Assembly: GCA_019114925.1 (NCBI GenBank)
Contig: DXEO01000018.1
Location: 1 to 12,854, forward strand
Direction of reading: 5' to 3'
From: Candidatus Corynebacterium faecipullorum
GTDB taxonomy: Bacteria; Actinomycetota; Actinomycetes; Mycobacteriales; Mycobacteriaceae
Length of the DNA: 12,854 nucleotides
Shown here: one piece after another, positions 6,591 through 12,854 of the stretch
How positions within the stretch are numbered: position 1 is the first letter of the stretch
Layout of the letters: each line of letters opens with the position of its first letter
Position numbers and translations under genes: made by a program
Notes under the pieces: generated by a model
Told to the model about the DNA's origin: nothing
The model's input: the letters and a program-made list of their open reading frames with translations, nothing else
Database searches by the model: none

Positions 6591-6674
6591 GACAGATGCC
6601 ATCTGCATGATGCCTTTTGCTAACTGCCCTATGGACAAAACCGCCTTCCGGCTGATATTCGCTTTCAGAGCGGG

Positions 6675-7703
6675 CTAGAAGATCTCGATGCGCCCGCCCA
6701 AAGACTCGGTTTGGCGCAGCTGCGCCACCCAGTTCGGCGCACCCGGGTGCAGCCGCAGGACCGGGCGGGAAGAGATCTTCACCGGGGAGACCGATTCCTT
6801 CCGAGCGCCGGAGCGGGCTTCGATGCGGGTGCGGGCGCGGAAGCCAGCGTCGGCAAGCGCGGCGATGGAAGGCTGCTCCGAGGCCAGCGATTCGCGCGCA
6901 TCCTGCAGCAACTCGAGGGCCTCGTCGAGGGCCTGGACCAGTGCCGTCGCGTTGGTCTCGCACATTTGGCGAACGAGATCCGGGCGAGTGCCCGCCACGC
7001 GGGTTCCGTCCTTGAAAGAGCCGGCCGCGAGGGACTGCGCCAGGATGCCGCCATTATCGCCGACCACCGCGAGGGTCTCCGCCAGCACGTGCGGCAGGTG
7101 CGAAATGCGGGCGACCGCGGCATCGTGGTTAGCCACACGCACCGGAACCGCCTCCGCGTGGACCATCTGGGTCATGCGGACCACGTCGGCAAAAATGTTC
7201 TCCCACTCGGCGGGGATGCGTTCGCCGCGCGCGTCGCACTCGGCGGCATAGTCATAGGTGATGACCCAGGCGGCGCGGTTGAACAGCCCGGTGTGGGAGT
7301 TCTCCCAACCGGACTTGGAAGTGCCGGCCATGGGGTGGCCGCCCACGTAGCGCGATTCCATGTTGCGCTCCATGATGAGCTGGCGCACCTCGGTCTTGAC
7401 CGAGACGACATCCGTCAACCCGCAGCTCGGGGCGTGTGCCTGGATAGCGTCGAGTACCGAGGCGACCGCATCCATAGGCACCGCGATGACAATAAGCGCA
7501 TTGTCCTCCTCGGCGCGGCGCAGGATGGTCGGCAGATCATCGGTGACGTCATAGCCCTGCTTAATGGCCGTTCGCGCACCAGAAGTGGAGTGGTTATAGC
7601 CGTACACGGGGTGGCGTGCAGCAGCTAGGTCGCGCAGGAGGGAACCTCCAATGAGACCGAGGCCGATAATGCAGACGGGGCGTTGAACATCTTGAGAACT
7701 CAC
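6675..7703 (-). CDS. tyrA: Prephenate/arogenate dehydrogenase
   Basis: A 342-residue cytosolic enzyme of the TyrA family that oxidatively decarboxylates prephenate or arogenate in tyrosine biosynthesis. The Rossmann NAD(P) motif GLGLIGGS is at residues 14-21. The active-site loop HPMAGTSKSG starts at His123, and SHLPHVLAETL is the second conserved histidine region. The residue that is Glu in the Aquifex-type HPxAGTExSG loop is Ser129 here. Corynebacteria are known to make tyrosine through arogenate, so arogenate dehydrogenase activity is likely, though specificity is not readable from this sequence. The last 60 residues form a C-terminal extension rich in Arg/Ser with no ACT domain that I can see. 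The start is GTG at 7703 (minus strand). No clear SD precedes it, and GACAAT (7716-7711 on the minus strand) could be a -10 for a leaderless message. The gene is divergent from the tadA pair across 39 bases. Confidence 0.95.
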   Translation of the reverse strand: MSSQDVQRPVCIIGLGLIGGSLLRDLAAARHPVYGYNHSTSGARTAIKQGYDVTDDLPTILRRAEEDNALIVIAVPMDAVASVLDAIQAHAPSCGLTDVVSVKTEVRQLIMERNMESRYVGGHPMAGTSKSGWENSHTGLFNRAAWVITYDYAAECDARGERIPAEWENIFADVVRMTQMVHAEAVPVRVANHDAAVARISHLPHVLAETLAVVGDNGGILAQSLAAGSFKDGTRVAGTRPDLVRQMCETNATALVQALDEALELLQDARESLASEQPSIAALADAGFRARTRIEARSGARKESVSPVKISSRPVLRLHPGAPNWVAQLRQTESLGGRIEIF

Positions 7704-7728
7704 GGTGACAATTGTCGCACAATCCGAC

Positions 7729-7734
7729 TAATCT
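7729..7734 (+). promoter_or_regulatory. Possible -10 element of the tadA operon
   Basis: TAATCT lies 8 bases before ATG 7743, placing the transcript start at or within two bases of the start codon. A GAGG (7738-7741) is too close to the ATG to work well as an SD. The whole 39-base gap to tyrA must hold both promoters; the palindrome GACAATTGTC (7707-7716) also lies in it. Confidence 0.4.
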
Positions 7735-7742
7735 GACGAGGT

Positions 7743-8246
7743 ATGAGCCACGACGATTTGTCCTTTGCTATCACCGTCACCAGCGCCGAAGGCGGGTGGG
7801 TGATTCGCCCTTTCAAGGATGACTTTACCGACGTCAACACCTCCATCAAGGCGGTGCGCAACCTGCGTTCGGAGGGCGCGGCATTTGCGCTGTTGTGCGT
7901 GGATGATGACTATTTTGTCGTCGTGCGCCCGGTGCCGGGGGATGTGCGCATGCTGCTTTCCGACGCCACCTATGCCTCCGAAGACGACTTCGCCGCGGAT
8001 TTCCTGGACCTTCGCGATCTCGATATCCCGGATTTGGACGAGGACGAGTGGGAGGACGCCGACCCGTACGGTGACGGCGATTTCGACATCTTCGCTGACC
8101 TCGGCCTCGATGAGGATCAGGTGGGCTACATCATCGACAACGATGAGGACTGGCCTTCCGATATGCTCCTGCGCATCGCCGGCGAGTTGGGCTTCGGCGA
8201 TGAGCTGGAGGATTTTATCGACGGCCTCGACTCGGATGATTCTTAA
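7743..8246 (+). CDS. tRNA adenosine deaminase-associated protein
   Basis: A 167-residue, highly acidic cytosolic protein. The N-terminal half (FAITVTSAEGGWVIRPFKDD onward) looks like a folded domain. The part from about residue 90 to the end is dense in Asp and Glu (for example DLDEDEWEDADPYGDGDFD). It matches the actinobacterial family always found just before tadA and named for that association; no activity is established. It overlaps the probable tadA start by 11 bases, so the two are co-translated. The ATG at 7743 is supported by the -10 position. Confidence 0.85.
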   Translation: MSHDDLSFAITVTSAEGGWVIRPFKDDFTDVNTSIKAVRNLRSEGAAFALLCVDDDYFVVVRPVPGDVRMLLSDATYASEDDFAADFLDLRDLDIPDLDEDEWEDADPYGDGDFDIFADLGLDEDQVGYIIDNDEDWPSDMLLRIAGELGFGDELEDFIDGLDSDDS

Positions 8247-8724
8247 ACCAGCGGCGGGGCTGGTGCGCGCGGAGGCCCGCATGCACCGCGCCTTGGAGGT
8301 CGCACGCACCACGCCGGCGGGGGATATCCCGGTGGGCGCCGTGCTTTACGACGCCTCCGGAACAGAACTCGCCACCGGTGTTAACCGCCGCGAGCAGCTG
8401 AATGACCCAACAGCGCACGCAGAAGTGGAAGCCATCCGCCAGGCGGTGCGTGTGCACGGCGATGGTTGGCGGCTGGAAGGCTGCGAGCTGGTTGTCACCC
8501 TGGAACCCTGCGCGATGTGCGCTGGTGCGATTCAGGCTTCCCGGGTGTCCTCGGTGGTCTTTGGTGCTTTTGAACCGAAGACGGGGGCGTGTGGTTCGCT
8601 GGTGGAGGTATTGCGCGCCCCTGGCGCCCTTCATGTGCCCGAGGTACGCGGCGGTGTGCTGGAGGAGGAGTGCGCGGAGCTGCTCACGAGCTTCTTTGGG
8701 GGTCTGCGCGGAAGCAGCGAGTAG
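8236..8724 (+). CDS. tadA: tRNA-specific adenosine deaminase (A34 to I34)
   Basis: A cytidine-deaminase-fold zinc enzyme that converts the wobble adenosine of tRNA-Arg(ACG) to inosine. From ATG 8236 the protein has 162 residues. The zinc and proton-transfer motif HAEVEA gives His61 and Glu63, and PCAMC gives Cys92 and Cys95. DIPVGAV (30-36), NDPTAHAE and FGAFEPKTGACGSL match TadA closely. Start choice: ATG 8236 keeps the full first helix (AEARMHRALEVA aligns with the E. coli TadA N-terminal helix). ATG 8281 has a better SD (GGAGG, 8271-8275) but would cut that helix; GTG 8263 is a third option. Its main substrate tRNA gene is at 3459 in this window. Confidence 0.93.
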   Translation: MILKPAAGLVRAEARMHRALEVARTTPAGDIPVGAVLYDASGTELATGVNRREQLNDPTAHAEVEAIRQAVRVHGDGWRLEGCELVVTLEPCAMCAGAIQASRVSSVVFGAFEPKTGACGSLVEVLRAPGALHVPEVRGGVLEEECAELLTSFFGGLRGSSE

Positions 8725-8769
8725 CCCTGAGCTGGGGCGTGGTCTCGGATCCACCTTCCGATTCGCGTG

Positions 8770-8775
8770 TAGGCT
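8770..8775 (+). promoter_or_regulatory. Possible -10 element for the CsbD-like gene
   Basis: TAGGCT, preceded by TG (extended -10 style), lies 41 bases before ATG 8817 and would start a short leader containing the SD. No convincing -35 is seen, and which sigma factor reads it cannot be told. Confidence 0.35.
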
Positions 8776-8816
8776 GGGTGGTCCACGTGAAAGAGTAGAG
8801 AATAAAGGAGAAAACC

Positions 8817-9014
8817 ATGGGTGATTTCGAGAACAAGAAGGACGAGTTCGTCGGCAAGGCTAAGGAAGCCGCTGGCAACGTAAGCGACAACGAGAAGCTG
8901 GAGAACGAGGGCAAGGCCGACCAGGTCACCTCTGAGGCCAAGCAGAAGGCCTCCGACGCCGTTGAGGGCGTCAAGGATAAGGCCAACGAGGTCATCGGAA
9001 ACCTCAAGGACTAA
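8817..9014 (+). CDS. CsbD-like stress-response protein
   Basis: A 65-residue, hydrophilic, Lys/Glu/Asp/Ala-rich protein (MGDFENKKDEFVGKAKEAAG...). KKDEFVGKAKEAAGNV and a lysine-rich repeat-like second half are typical of CsbD-like proteins, small abundant cytosolic proteins induced in general stress. AAAGGAG at 8804-8810, 6 bases before the ATG, is the best SD in the window and suggests strong expression. It has its own promoter region and terminator and so is monocistronic. The molecular role of the family is unknown. Confidence 0.88.
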   Translation: MGDFENKKDEFVGKAKEAAGNVSDNEKLENEGKADQVTSEAKQKASDAVEGVKDKANEVIGNLKD

Positions 9015-9034
9015 TTCCTAGCCTCAAATAGCTG

Positions 9035-9072
9035 AATCGCTGTCCGTGCCGCCTGGCGTGGGCAGCGATTTT
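9035..9072 (+). terminator. Terminator of the CsbD-like gene
   Basis: AATCGCTGtCC at the 5' side pairs with GGGCAGCGATT at the 3' side, with an inner GCC/GGC stem, followed by TT then GTCG. It lies 21 bases after the stop codon. Confidence 0.75.
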
Positions 9073-9105
9073 GTCGCTCGGGATGACTCCCGTAATCTGG
9101 AACGC

Positions 9106-9196
9106 GGTGGCGTGTCCGAGCGGCCGAAGGTGATCGCCTCGAAAGCGATTGTTGGGTAACCCCCAACCGCGGGTTCAAATCCCGCCGCCACCGCCA
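9106..9196 (+). tRNA. tRNA-Ser (anticodon CGA)
   Basis: A class II tRNA. The acceptor stem is GGTGGCG (9106-9112) with CGCCACC (9186-9192), discriminator G9193, and CCA encoded at 9194-9196. The anticodon stem is ATCGC/GCGAT with loop CTCGAAA; the anticodon CGA at 9140-9142 reads UCG. The long variable arm GTTGGG-TAAC-CCCCAAC and the TTCAAAT T-loop confirm serine identity. Confidence 0.96.
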
Positions 9197-9199
9197 CAT

Positions 9200-9238
9200 C
9201 CGGCACTCCAGTTCTTAGCTCTGGGGTGCCGGTCTTTT
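9200..9238 (+). terminator. Terminator after tRNA-Ser
   Basis: CCGGCACTCCAG (9200-9211) and CTGGGGTGCCGG (9221-9232) form a 12-pair stem with one G-U, followed by TCTTTT. It lies between the tRNA and the convergent small gene at 9244-9411. Confidence 0.85.
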
Positions 9239-9243
9239 GTGTT

Positions 9244-9411
9244 TTAGAAGCCAGCTCGCCCTCTATCAACATCTCTTTGGAAATCCAGCGCGGCTTGACA
9301 CGCCTCGGGGTCGTGGTCTTCAGTGCGCTTGTGAATCCGCCGGCTCATCATGCCCGCTGGAATGGCAATGAGAAGGATGGCCGCGACGGCGACGATGACG
9401 AAAGTAGGCAT
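9244..9411 (-). CDS. Small single-pass membrane protein, 55 residues
   Basis: On the minus strand ATG (9411-9409) opens MPTFVIVAVAAILLIAIPAG, then MMSRRIHKRT, an acidic stretch EDHDPEACQ and LDFQRDVDRGRAGF before TAA at 9246-9244. That is one membrane helix (about residues 3-22) with a basic cytosolic flank and a short soluble tail. AGGAG sits 6 bases before the ATG, and TACAAT (9449-9444, minus strand) is a fine -10 about 30 bases further up, inside the palindrome at 9440-9455. The combination of SD, promoter, helix and charge asymmetry makes a real gene likely. No family is recognised. It is divergent from the MMPL transporter and may be co-regulated with it. Confidence 0.75.
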   Translation of the reverse strand: MPTFVIVAVAAILLIAIPAGMMSRRIHKRTEDHDPEACQAALDFQRDVDRGRAGF

Positions 9412-9439
9412 GGGGGTCTCCTAGAGCACTTCACTAGTT

Positions 9440-9455
9440 TTGCATTGTAATGCAA
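9440..9455. promoter_or_regulatory. Perfect palindromic operator between divergent membrane genes
   Basis: TTGCATTGTAATGCAA has two perfect 7-base arms around GT. It covers TACAAT, the -10 of the minus-strand small gene. This is the size and symmetry of a TetR- or MarR-family operator. No regulator gene is adjacent in the window, so the binding protein is unknown. Confidence 0.6.
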
Positions 9456-9497
9456 GTCACGCGCTGGAGGGGTGGTTGAACTCTTACGAGACCGTTA

Positions 9498-9527
9498 GGG
9501 CTTCACAGCCCAACTGGTTAAACTGGT
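9498..9527 (+). promoter_or_regulatory. Hairpin and direct repeat in the MMPL promoter region
   Basis: GGGCT (9498-9502), loop TCAC and AGCCC (9507-9511) form a small hairpin, followed at once by AACTGGT (9512-9518) and AACTGGT (9521-9527), a 7-base direct repeat offset by 9. A possible -10, TAAACT (9519-9524), is embedded in the repeat. A repeat offset near one helical turn can bind a regulator dimer in tandem. Evidence is structural only. Confidence 0.4.
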
Positions 9528-9591
9528 GCACATTCGTGTCCACCGCCAAAGCTTCCGCGAGCAATAATCGCGCATGTGAAGGGGAATTTCC

Positions 9592-12024
9592 GTGGCAAAG
9601 CTGCTCTACCACCTAGGCCGCTGGTCTTATATCAATCGATGGAAGGTCATCATCGCCTGGATCTTCATCGTGGCGGCTGCGGGCGGAGCGACCTTGAGCT
9701 TGATGAAGCCGATGACCACTGAGTACTCCATCAGTGGCACGCCCGCTATTGACGCCACCCGCCGCGCGGTGGAGCTCTTCCCGGAAAACGGTAACCCTGC
9801 CAATGCGCCGTCGGTCAACCTCGTCTTCAAGGCCCCGGAAGGGCAGAAACTCAGCGATCCGCAGAATAAAGAAGCGGTCGAGGACGTGGTGCACCACATC
9901 GCAGAGGGCCTGGATATACCGGAGGGAAGCCAACAGCGTTGGGGTAATCCGCTTGAGGTATCGCCGGCACTTCAGCAGCAGGTCATCGAGCAGTTCACCT
10001 CCATGGGCTTGCCGGAGGAGACCGCGCGGGCGGATGCCGATAACCTGGCCATGGTCAATGCCGATGAGACCATCGCCTACACCACCTTCGACTTTGATGC
10101 GGAAAGCCCCTACTCGGTAGACCCCGCGGATAAAGACGTGGTCCATGAAGCCATGGATATCGGCCGCGCGGCGGGCCTAGAAGTAGAGGCCGGCGGCGCG
10201 GGCTTCGGTGATGAAATCCAGGTCAACTCGATTTCTGAGGTCATCGGCCTTGCCGTGGCATTTATCGTCCTCATTATTACCTTCGGTTCCTTAGCCTCCG
10301 CAGGCATGCCGCTTATCTCCGCTGTTGTGGGCGTGGGCCTAGGCGCGATGGGCGTCATGATCGCGACCCACTGGATGGAGCTCAACAACCTCACCCCGGT
10401 GCTGGCCGTCATGATTGGCCTTGCAGTGGGCATCGACTACGCCCTGTTCATCATGTCGCGCTACCGGCAGGAGCGCTCCCGCATGGATGGGCCGGATGCC
10501 GCCGGCATGGCGGTCGGTACGGCGGGTTCCTCGGTGGTCTTTGCCGGCGCGACGGTCTTCATCGCGCTCTTTGCGCTGCTCGTGGCGCGCATTAGCTTTT
10601 TGACAGCAATGGGCTTGGCCGCTGCGGGCACGGTCTTCATGGCCGTGCTTGTGGCACTGACCTTGGTTCCCGCGATGCTGGGGTTGCTCGGTGATAAGGC
10701 CTTCGCCGGGCGCATCCCCGGCGTGGCCGGCAACCCCACGAAGCGCCGCCCGCGCCGCACGAAGCCAACGATGGGTAACCGTTGGGTGCGCACGGTGCAG
10801 CGTGTCCCTGGTGTGGTCATGGCCTTGGTGGTGCTCGGCCTCGGAGCCTTGACTGCTCCGGTCCTGCACATGGAGCTGGCCCTGCCGGCGGATACCACCT
10901 CCAACCCGGATACCACCCAGCGCAAGGCGGCGGACCTCCTGTCCGAAGGCTTTGGCCCCGGCATCAACGGCCCCTTCCTGGTGATCGTGGATGGCGCCAA
11001 TGCCAACCCAGAATCCGCGGCGCTACAGCCATATATCCAGGGCCAAGAAGGCGAAGAAGATGAGCAGAAGAAGGCTGCGCTGTCCTCCTTCATCTATTCC
11101 GTGCAGCGCCTCAACCAGGTGGGCGGGGTCAAGCACGCCCAGCTCGTCGGTGTGAGCCAGGATATGAAGGCCGCCCAGATCATGGTCAGCCCCACCACCG
11201 CACCGACGGATGATGCCACGGTTGGCACCGCCTCCGCCCTGCGCACCGCCAGTGCGGAGCTGGAGGATGCCACCGGCGCCGAAATCGGCATGACGGGCCT
11301 GACCGCGGTGCAGCTCGATATCACCGAGCGCCTCGAGGAAGCCATGGGGCCGTACCTTGCCATCGTGGTAGGTCTGGCCATTTTCCTGCTGCTGGCGGTG
11401 TTCCGCTCCATCTTGGTTCCATTGGTGGCCGGCTTGGGCTTCCTGCTCTCCGTCGGCGGTGCCTTCGGCCTGACCGTACTGGTGTGGCAGGACGGCCTCA
11501 CCGGCCTGGTACCCGCCCCGGGACCGCTGATTTCCTTCATGCCCATCTTCCTCATCGGCGTGACCTTCGGTCTGGCCATGGACTATCAGGTCTTCCTGGT
11601 CACCCGCATGCGCGAGCATTTCTCCCGCTACCCGCAGGGCAGCGGTGGGAAATACAGTAAGTACAACGCCAACGACGAGGCCACCATCGCCGGCTTTACC
11701 GCCGGTGCCCGCGTGGTCACTGCCGCGGCCATCATCATGATTTCTGTCTTCGTGGCCTTTATTAGCCAGCCCCTTCCCTTCATTCAGATCTTCGGCTTCG
11801 CGCTGGCGGCGGGCGTGCTTTTCGACGCCTTCTTAGTCCGCATGTCGCTTGTCCCCGCCACCATGTTCCTCATGGGGCGCACCACCTGGTGGATGCCGAA
11901 GTGGCTGGACAAGCTGATCCCGCAGCTGGACATCGAGGGCACCGCATTGGAGGAGGAATGGGAGCGCAAACACGCGGCGGCATCCCGTGAAGCAGAGGAT
12001 AAAGCAGCGCAGCCCGTAGAATAG
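9592..12024 (+). CDS. MMPL family (RND superfamily) transporter
   Basis: An 810-residue proton-driven exporter of the mycobacterial MmpL type. In mycolic-acid bacteria these move trehalose mycolates or other envelope lipids to the outer layers. Layout: helix 1 at about 18-40, a periplasmic domain to about 210, a block of five helices to about 365, a cytosolic Arg-rich loop (NPTKRRPRRTKP), helix 7 near 402, a second periplasmic domain, then the last helix block from about 585 to 755. The proton-relay Asp-Tyr pairs are in GIDYALFIMSRYR (Asp282-Tyr283) and AMDYQVFLVTRMRE (Asp664-Tyr665), both intact. The acidic C-terminal tail (about 40 residues) is charged. The start GTG 9592 has GAAGGGGA about 6 bases upstream. 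The cargo cannot be assigned; it may be one of the several CmpL/MmpL paralogues of corynebacteria. Confidence 0.93.
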   Translation: MAKLLYHLGRWSYINRWKVIIAWIFIVAAAGGATLSLMKPMTTEYSISGTPAIDATRRAVELFPENGNPANAPSVNLVFKAPEGQKLSDPQNKEAVEDVVHHIAEGLDIPEGSQQRWGNPLEVSPALQQQVIEQFTSMGLPEETARADADNLAMVNADETIAYTTFDFDAESPYSVDPADKDVVHEAMDIGRAAGLEVEAGGAGFGDEIQVNSISEVIGLAVAFIVLIITFGSLASAGMPLISAVVGVGLGAMGVMIATHWMELNNLTPVLAVMIGLAVGIDYALFIMSRYRQERSRMDGPDAAGMAVGTAGSSVVFAGATVFIALFALLVARISFLTAMGLAAAGTVFMAVLVALTLVPAMLGLLGDKAFAGRIPGVAGNPTKRRPRRTKPTMGNRWVRTVQRVPGVVMALVVLGLGALTAPVLHMELALPADTTSNPDTTQRKAADLLSEGFGPGINGPFLVIVDGANANPESAALQPYIQGQEGEEDEQKKAALSSFIYSVQRLNQVGGVKHAQLVGVSQDMKAAQIMVSPTTAPTDDATVGTASALRTASAELEDATGAEIGMTGLTAVQLDITERLEEAMGPYLAIVVGLAIFLLLAVFRSILVPLVAGLGFLLSVGGAFGLTVLVWQDGLTGLVPAPGPLISFMPIFLIGVTFGLAMDYQVFLVTRMREHFSRYPQGSGGKYSKYNANDEATIAGFTAGARVVTAAAIIMISVFVAFISQPLPFIQIFGFALAAGVLFDAFLVRMSLVPATMFLMGRTTWWMPKWLDKLIPQLDIEGTALEEEWERKHAAASREAEDKAAQPVE
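12017..12022 (+). promoter_or_regulatory. Possible -10 element for a leaderless tgt message
   Basis: TAGAAT overlaps the last codons and stop of the MMPL gene and lies 8 bases before ATG 12031, which has no SD. The gap between the genes is only 6 bases, so readthrough from the MMPL gene is the alternative. Confidence 0.4.
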
Positions 12025-12030
12025 TTCCCT

Positions 12031-12854
12031 ATGACTCACCCTAAGCCGCAGCTGGAGACCGACCTTTCCTTCGACGTGAAGAAGGAGCTGGACTTAAGTG
12101 GTCCAGCACAACCGGGAAAGCACGGCCGCACCGGTGTTATCCATACCCCGCACGGTGATATCCAGACCCCGGCGTTCATCCCGGTGGCCACCAAGGCCAC
12201 AGTCAAGACGCTGACCCCGGAGCAGATTCGTCTGACCGGCGCGCAGGCCATCCTGTCCAACGCCTACCACCTTTACCTGCAGCCGGGCCACGACATCGTG
12301 GACGAGGCCGGTGGTGTGGCTACCTTCGAGAACTGGCATGGGCCGACGTACACCGACTCGGGCGGATTCCAGGTCATGTCGCTCGGCGTGGGTTTCAAAA
12401 AGGTCCTCGCCATGGACGTGGCGGACCTGACGGACTCCGATATCCGCGCGGCCAAGAAGGAACGTATGGCGCAGGTGGATGAGGATGGAGTGGATTTTAA
12501 GTCCATCATCGACGGCTCCACGCACCGCTTCACCCCAGAGGTCTCCATGCAGATCCAGCATGGCTTGGGTGCGGACATCATGTTTGCCTTCGATGAGCTC
12601 ACGACCCTCGTAGATACTCGCACTTACCAGGAGGAATCTGTAGAGCGCACGCGCCGCTGGGCGCAGCGCTGCCTGGATGAGCATGACCGCTTGACGCTTG
12701 CCCGCGGCCCGCAGAAGCCGCGCCAGTCCCTGTGGGGCGTGGTGCAGGGCGCGCAATACGAGGACCTGCGCCGCCAGGCCGCGCGCGGGCTGGTGGAGCT
12801 CTCCGATCGCGCCGAGGCGAATGGTCGGCGCGGATTCGGTGGCTTCGGCATCGG
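12031..12854 (+). CDS. tgt: tRNA-guanine(34) transglycosylase, actinobacterial type (partial, C-terminus missing)
   Basis: The first 274 codons of Tgt, open to the right edge of the window. The enzyme exchanges G34 of tRNA-Asp, -Asn, -His and -Tyr for a 7-deazaguanine base (preQ1 or queuine). Seen in order: HGDIQTPAFIPVATKATVK, the substrate loop TDSGGFQVMSLG, IIDGSTHRFTPE, the nucleophile region FAFDELTTL, LWGVVQG, and the RRGFGGFGIG base-specificity loop at the edge. The canonical DEC becomes DEL, as in other actinobacterial members that I recognise. The zinc-binding Cys/His motif would be past the edge. An N-terminal extension of about 30 residues (KPQLETDLSFDVKKELDLSG...) precedes the barrel. 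The start ATG 12031 has no SD. Confidence 0.93.
   Translation, partial: MTHPKPQLETDLSFDVKKELDLSGPAQPGKHGRTGVIHTPHGDIQTPAFIPVATKATVKTLTPEQIRLTGAQAILSNAYHLYLQPGHDIVDEAGGVATFENWHGPTYTDSGGFQVMSLGVGFKKVLAMDVADLTDSDIRAAKKERMAQVDEDGVDFKSIIDGSTHRFTPEVSMQIQHGLGADIMFAFDELTTLVDTRTYQEESVERTRRWAQRCLDEHDRLTLARGPQKPRQSLWGVVQGAQYEDLRRQAARGLVELSDRAEANGRRGFGGFGI

Noticed and set aside
6711..7628. 305-codon ORF antisense to tyrA
   Set aside because: It mirrors the tyrA codon frame in GC-rich DNA and has a Gly/His/Arg-rich composition with no domain.
9226..9450. 74-codon plus-strand ORF after tRNA-Ser
   Set aside because: It starts inside the terminator and is antisense to a better supported minus-strand gene with SD, promoter and membrane helix.
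12094..12756. 220-codon ORF antisense to tgt
   Set aside because: The plus strand encodes unmistakable Tgt motifs; the antisense product has no recognisable pattern.

Overview
The window looks like chromosomal DNA of a Corynebacterium or a close mycolic-acid actinobacterium. It is GC-rich, and GTG starts, SD-less (leaderless-looking) starts and a Zur-type zinc operator are all present. An MMPL lipid exporter, an actinobacterial tadA-associated gene and the actinobacterial form of Tgt fit the same group. This is inferred from gene content and recognised families; no database search was possible.

Layout, left to right. (1) 1-346: the tail of one small YidH/DUF202-type membrane protein, translationally coupled to a second one. 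(2) 347-2191: a 270-base control region rich in palindromes and G-tracts, then a DASS/SLC13 carboxylate transporter. (3) 2200-3292: a zinc-responsive COG0523/CobW GTPase whose Zur box lies 4 bases before the ATG. (4) 3368-3560: tRNA-Arg(ACG) with a promoter and a downstream hairpin. (5) 3609-4072: a decayed META-domain-like lipoprotein gene, followed by a terminator. (6) 4189-6411: a membrane acyltransferase-like protein (DUF418/HGSNAT type), a secreted and membrane-anchored trypsin-like protease broken by a one-base frameshift, and a 62-residue membrane protein. (7) 6412-6674: an intergenic stretch of direct repeats and tandem hairpins between convergent genes. (8) 6675-7703, minus strand: tyrA (tyrosine synthesis). 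(9) 7743-8724: the divergent tadA-associated protein and tadA pair (wobble inosine formation). (10) 8817-9014: a CsbD-like stress protein. (11) 9106-9196: tRNA-Ser(CGA). (12) 9244-9411, minus strand: a 55-residue membrane protein, divergent from (13) 9592-12024, an 810-residue MMPL transporter; a perfect 16-base palindrome lies between them. (14) 12031 to the right edge: tgt, cut by the window.

Three tRNA-related functions (tadA, tgt and the two tRNA genes) lie in the window. TadA makes inosine at the wobble base of tRNA-Arg(ACG), and that tRNA gene is itself present at 3459, so enzyme and substrate are encoded within 5 kb. The rest is envelope and transport biology. I found no complete novel defence or mobile system. 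The most notable items are the uncatalogued small gene with a divergent operator, the frameshifted protease with a Met/Pro/Gly-rich insert between its catalytic Asp and Ser, the hairpin and repeat cluster, and the run of apparently leaderless starts.
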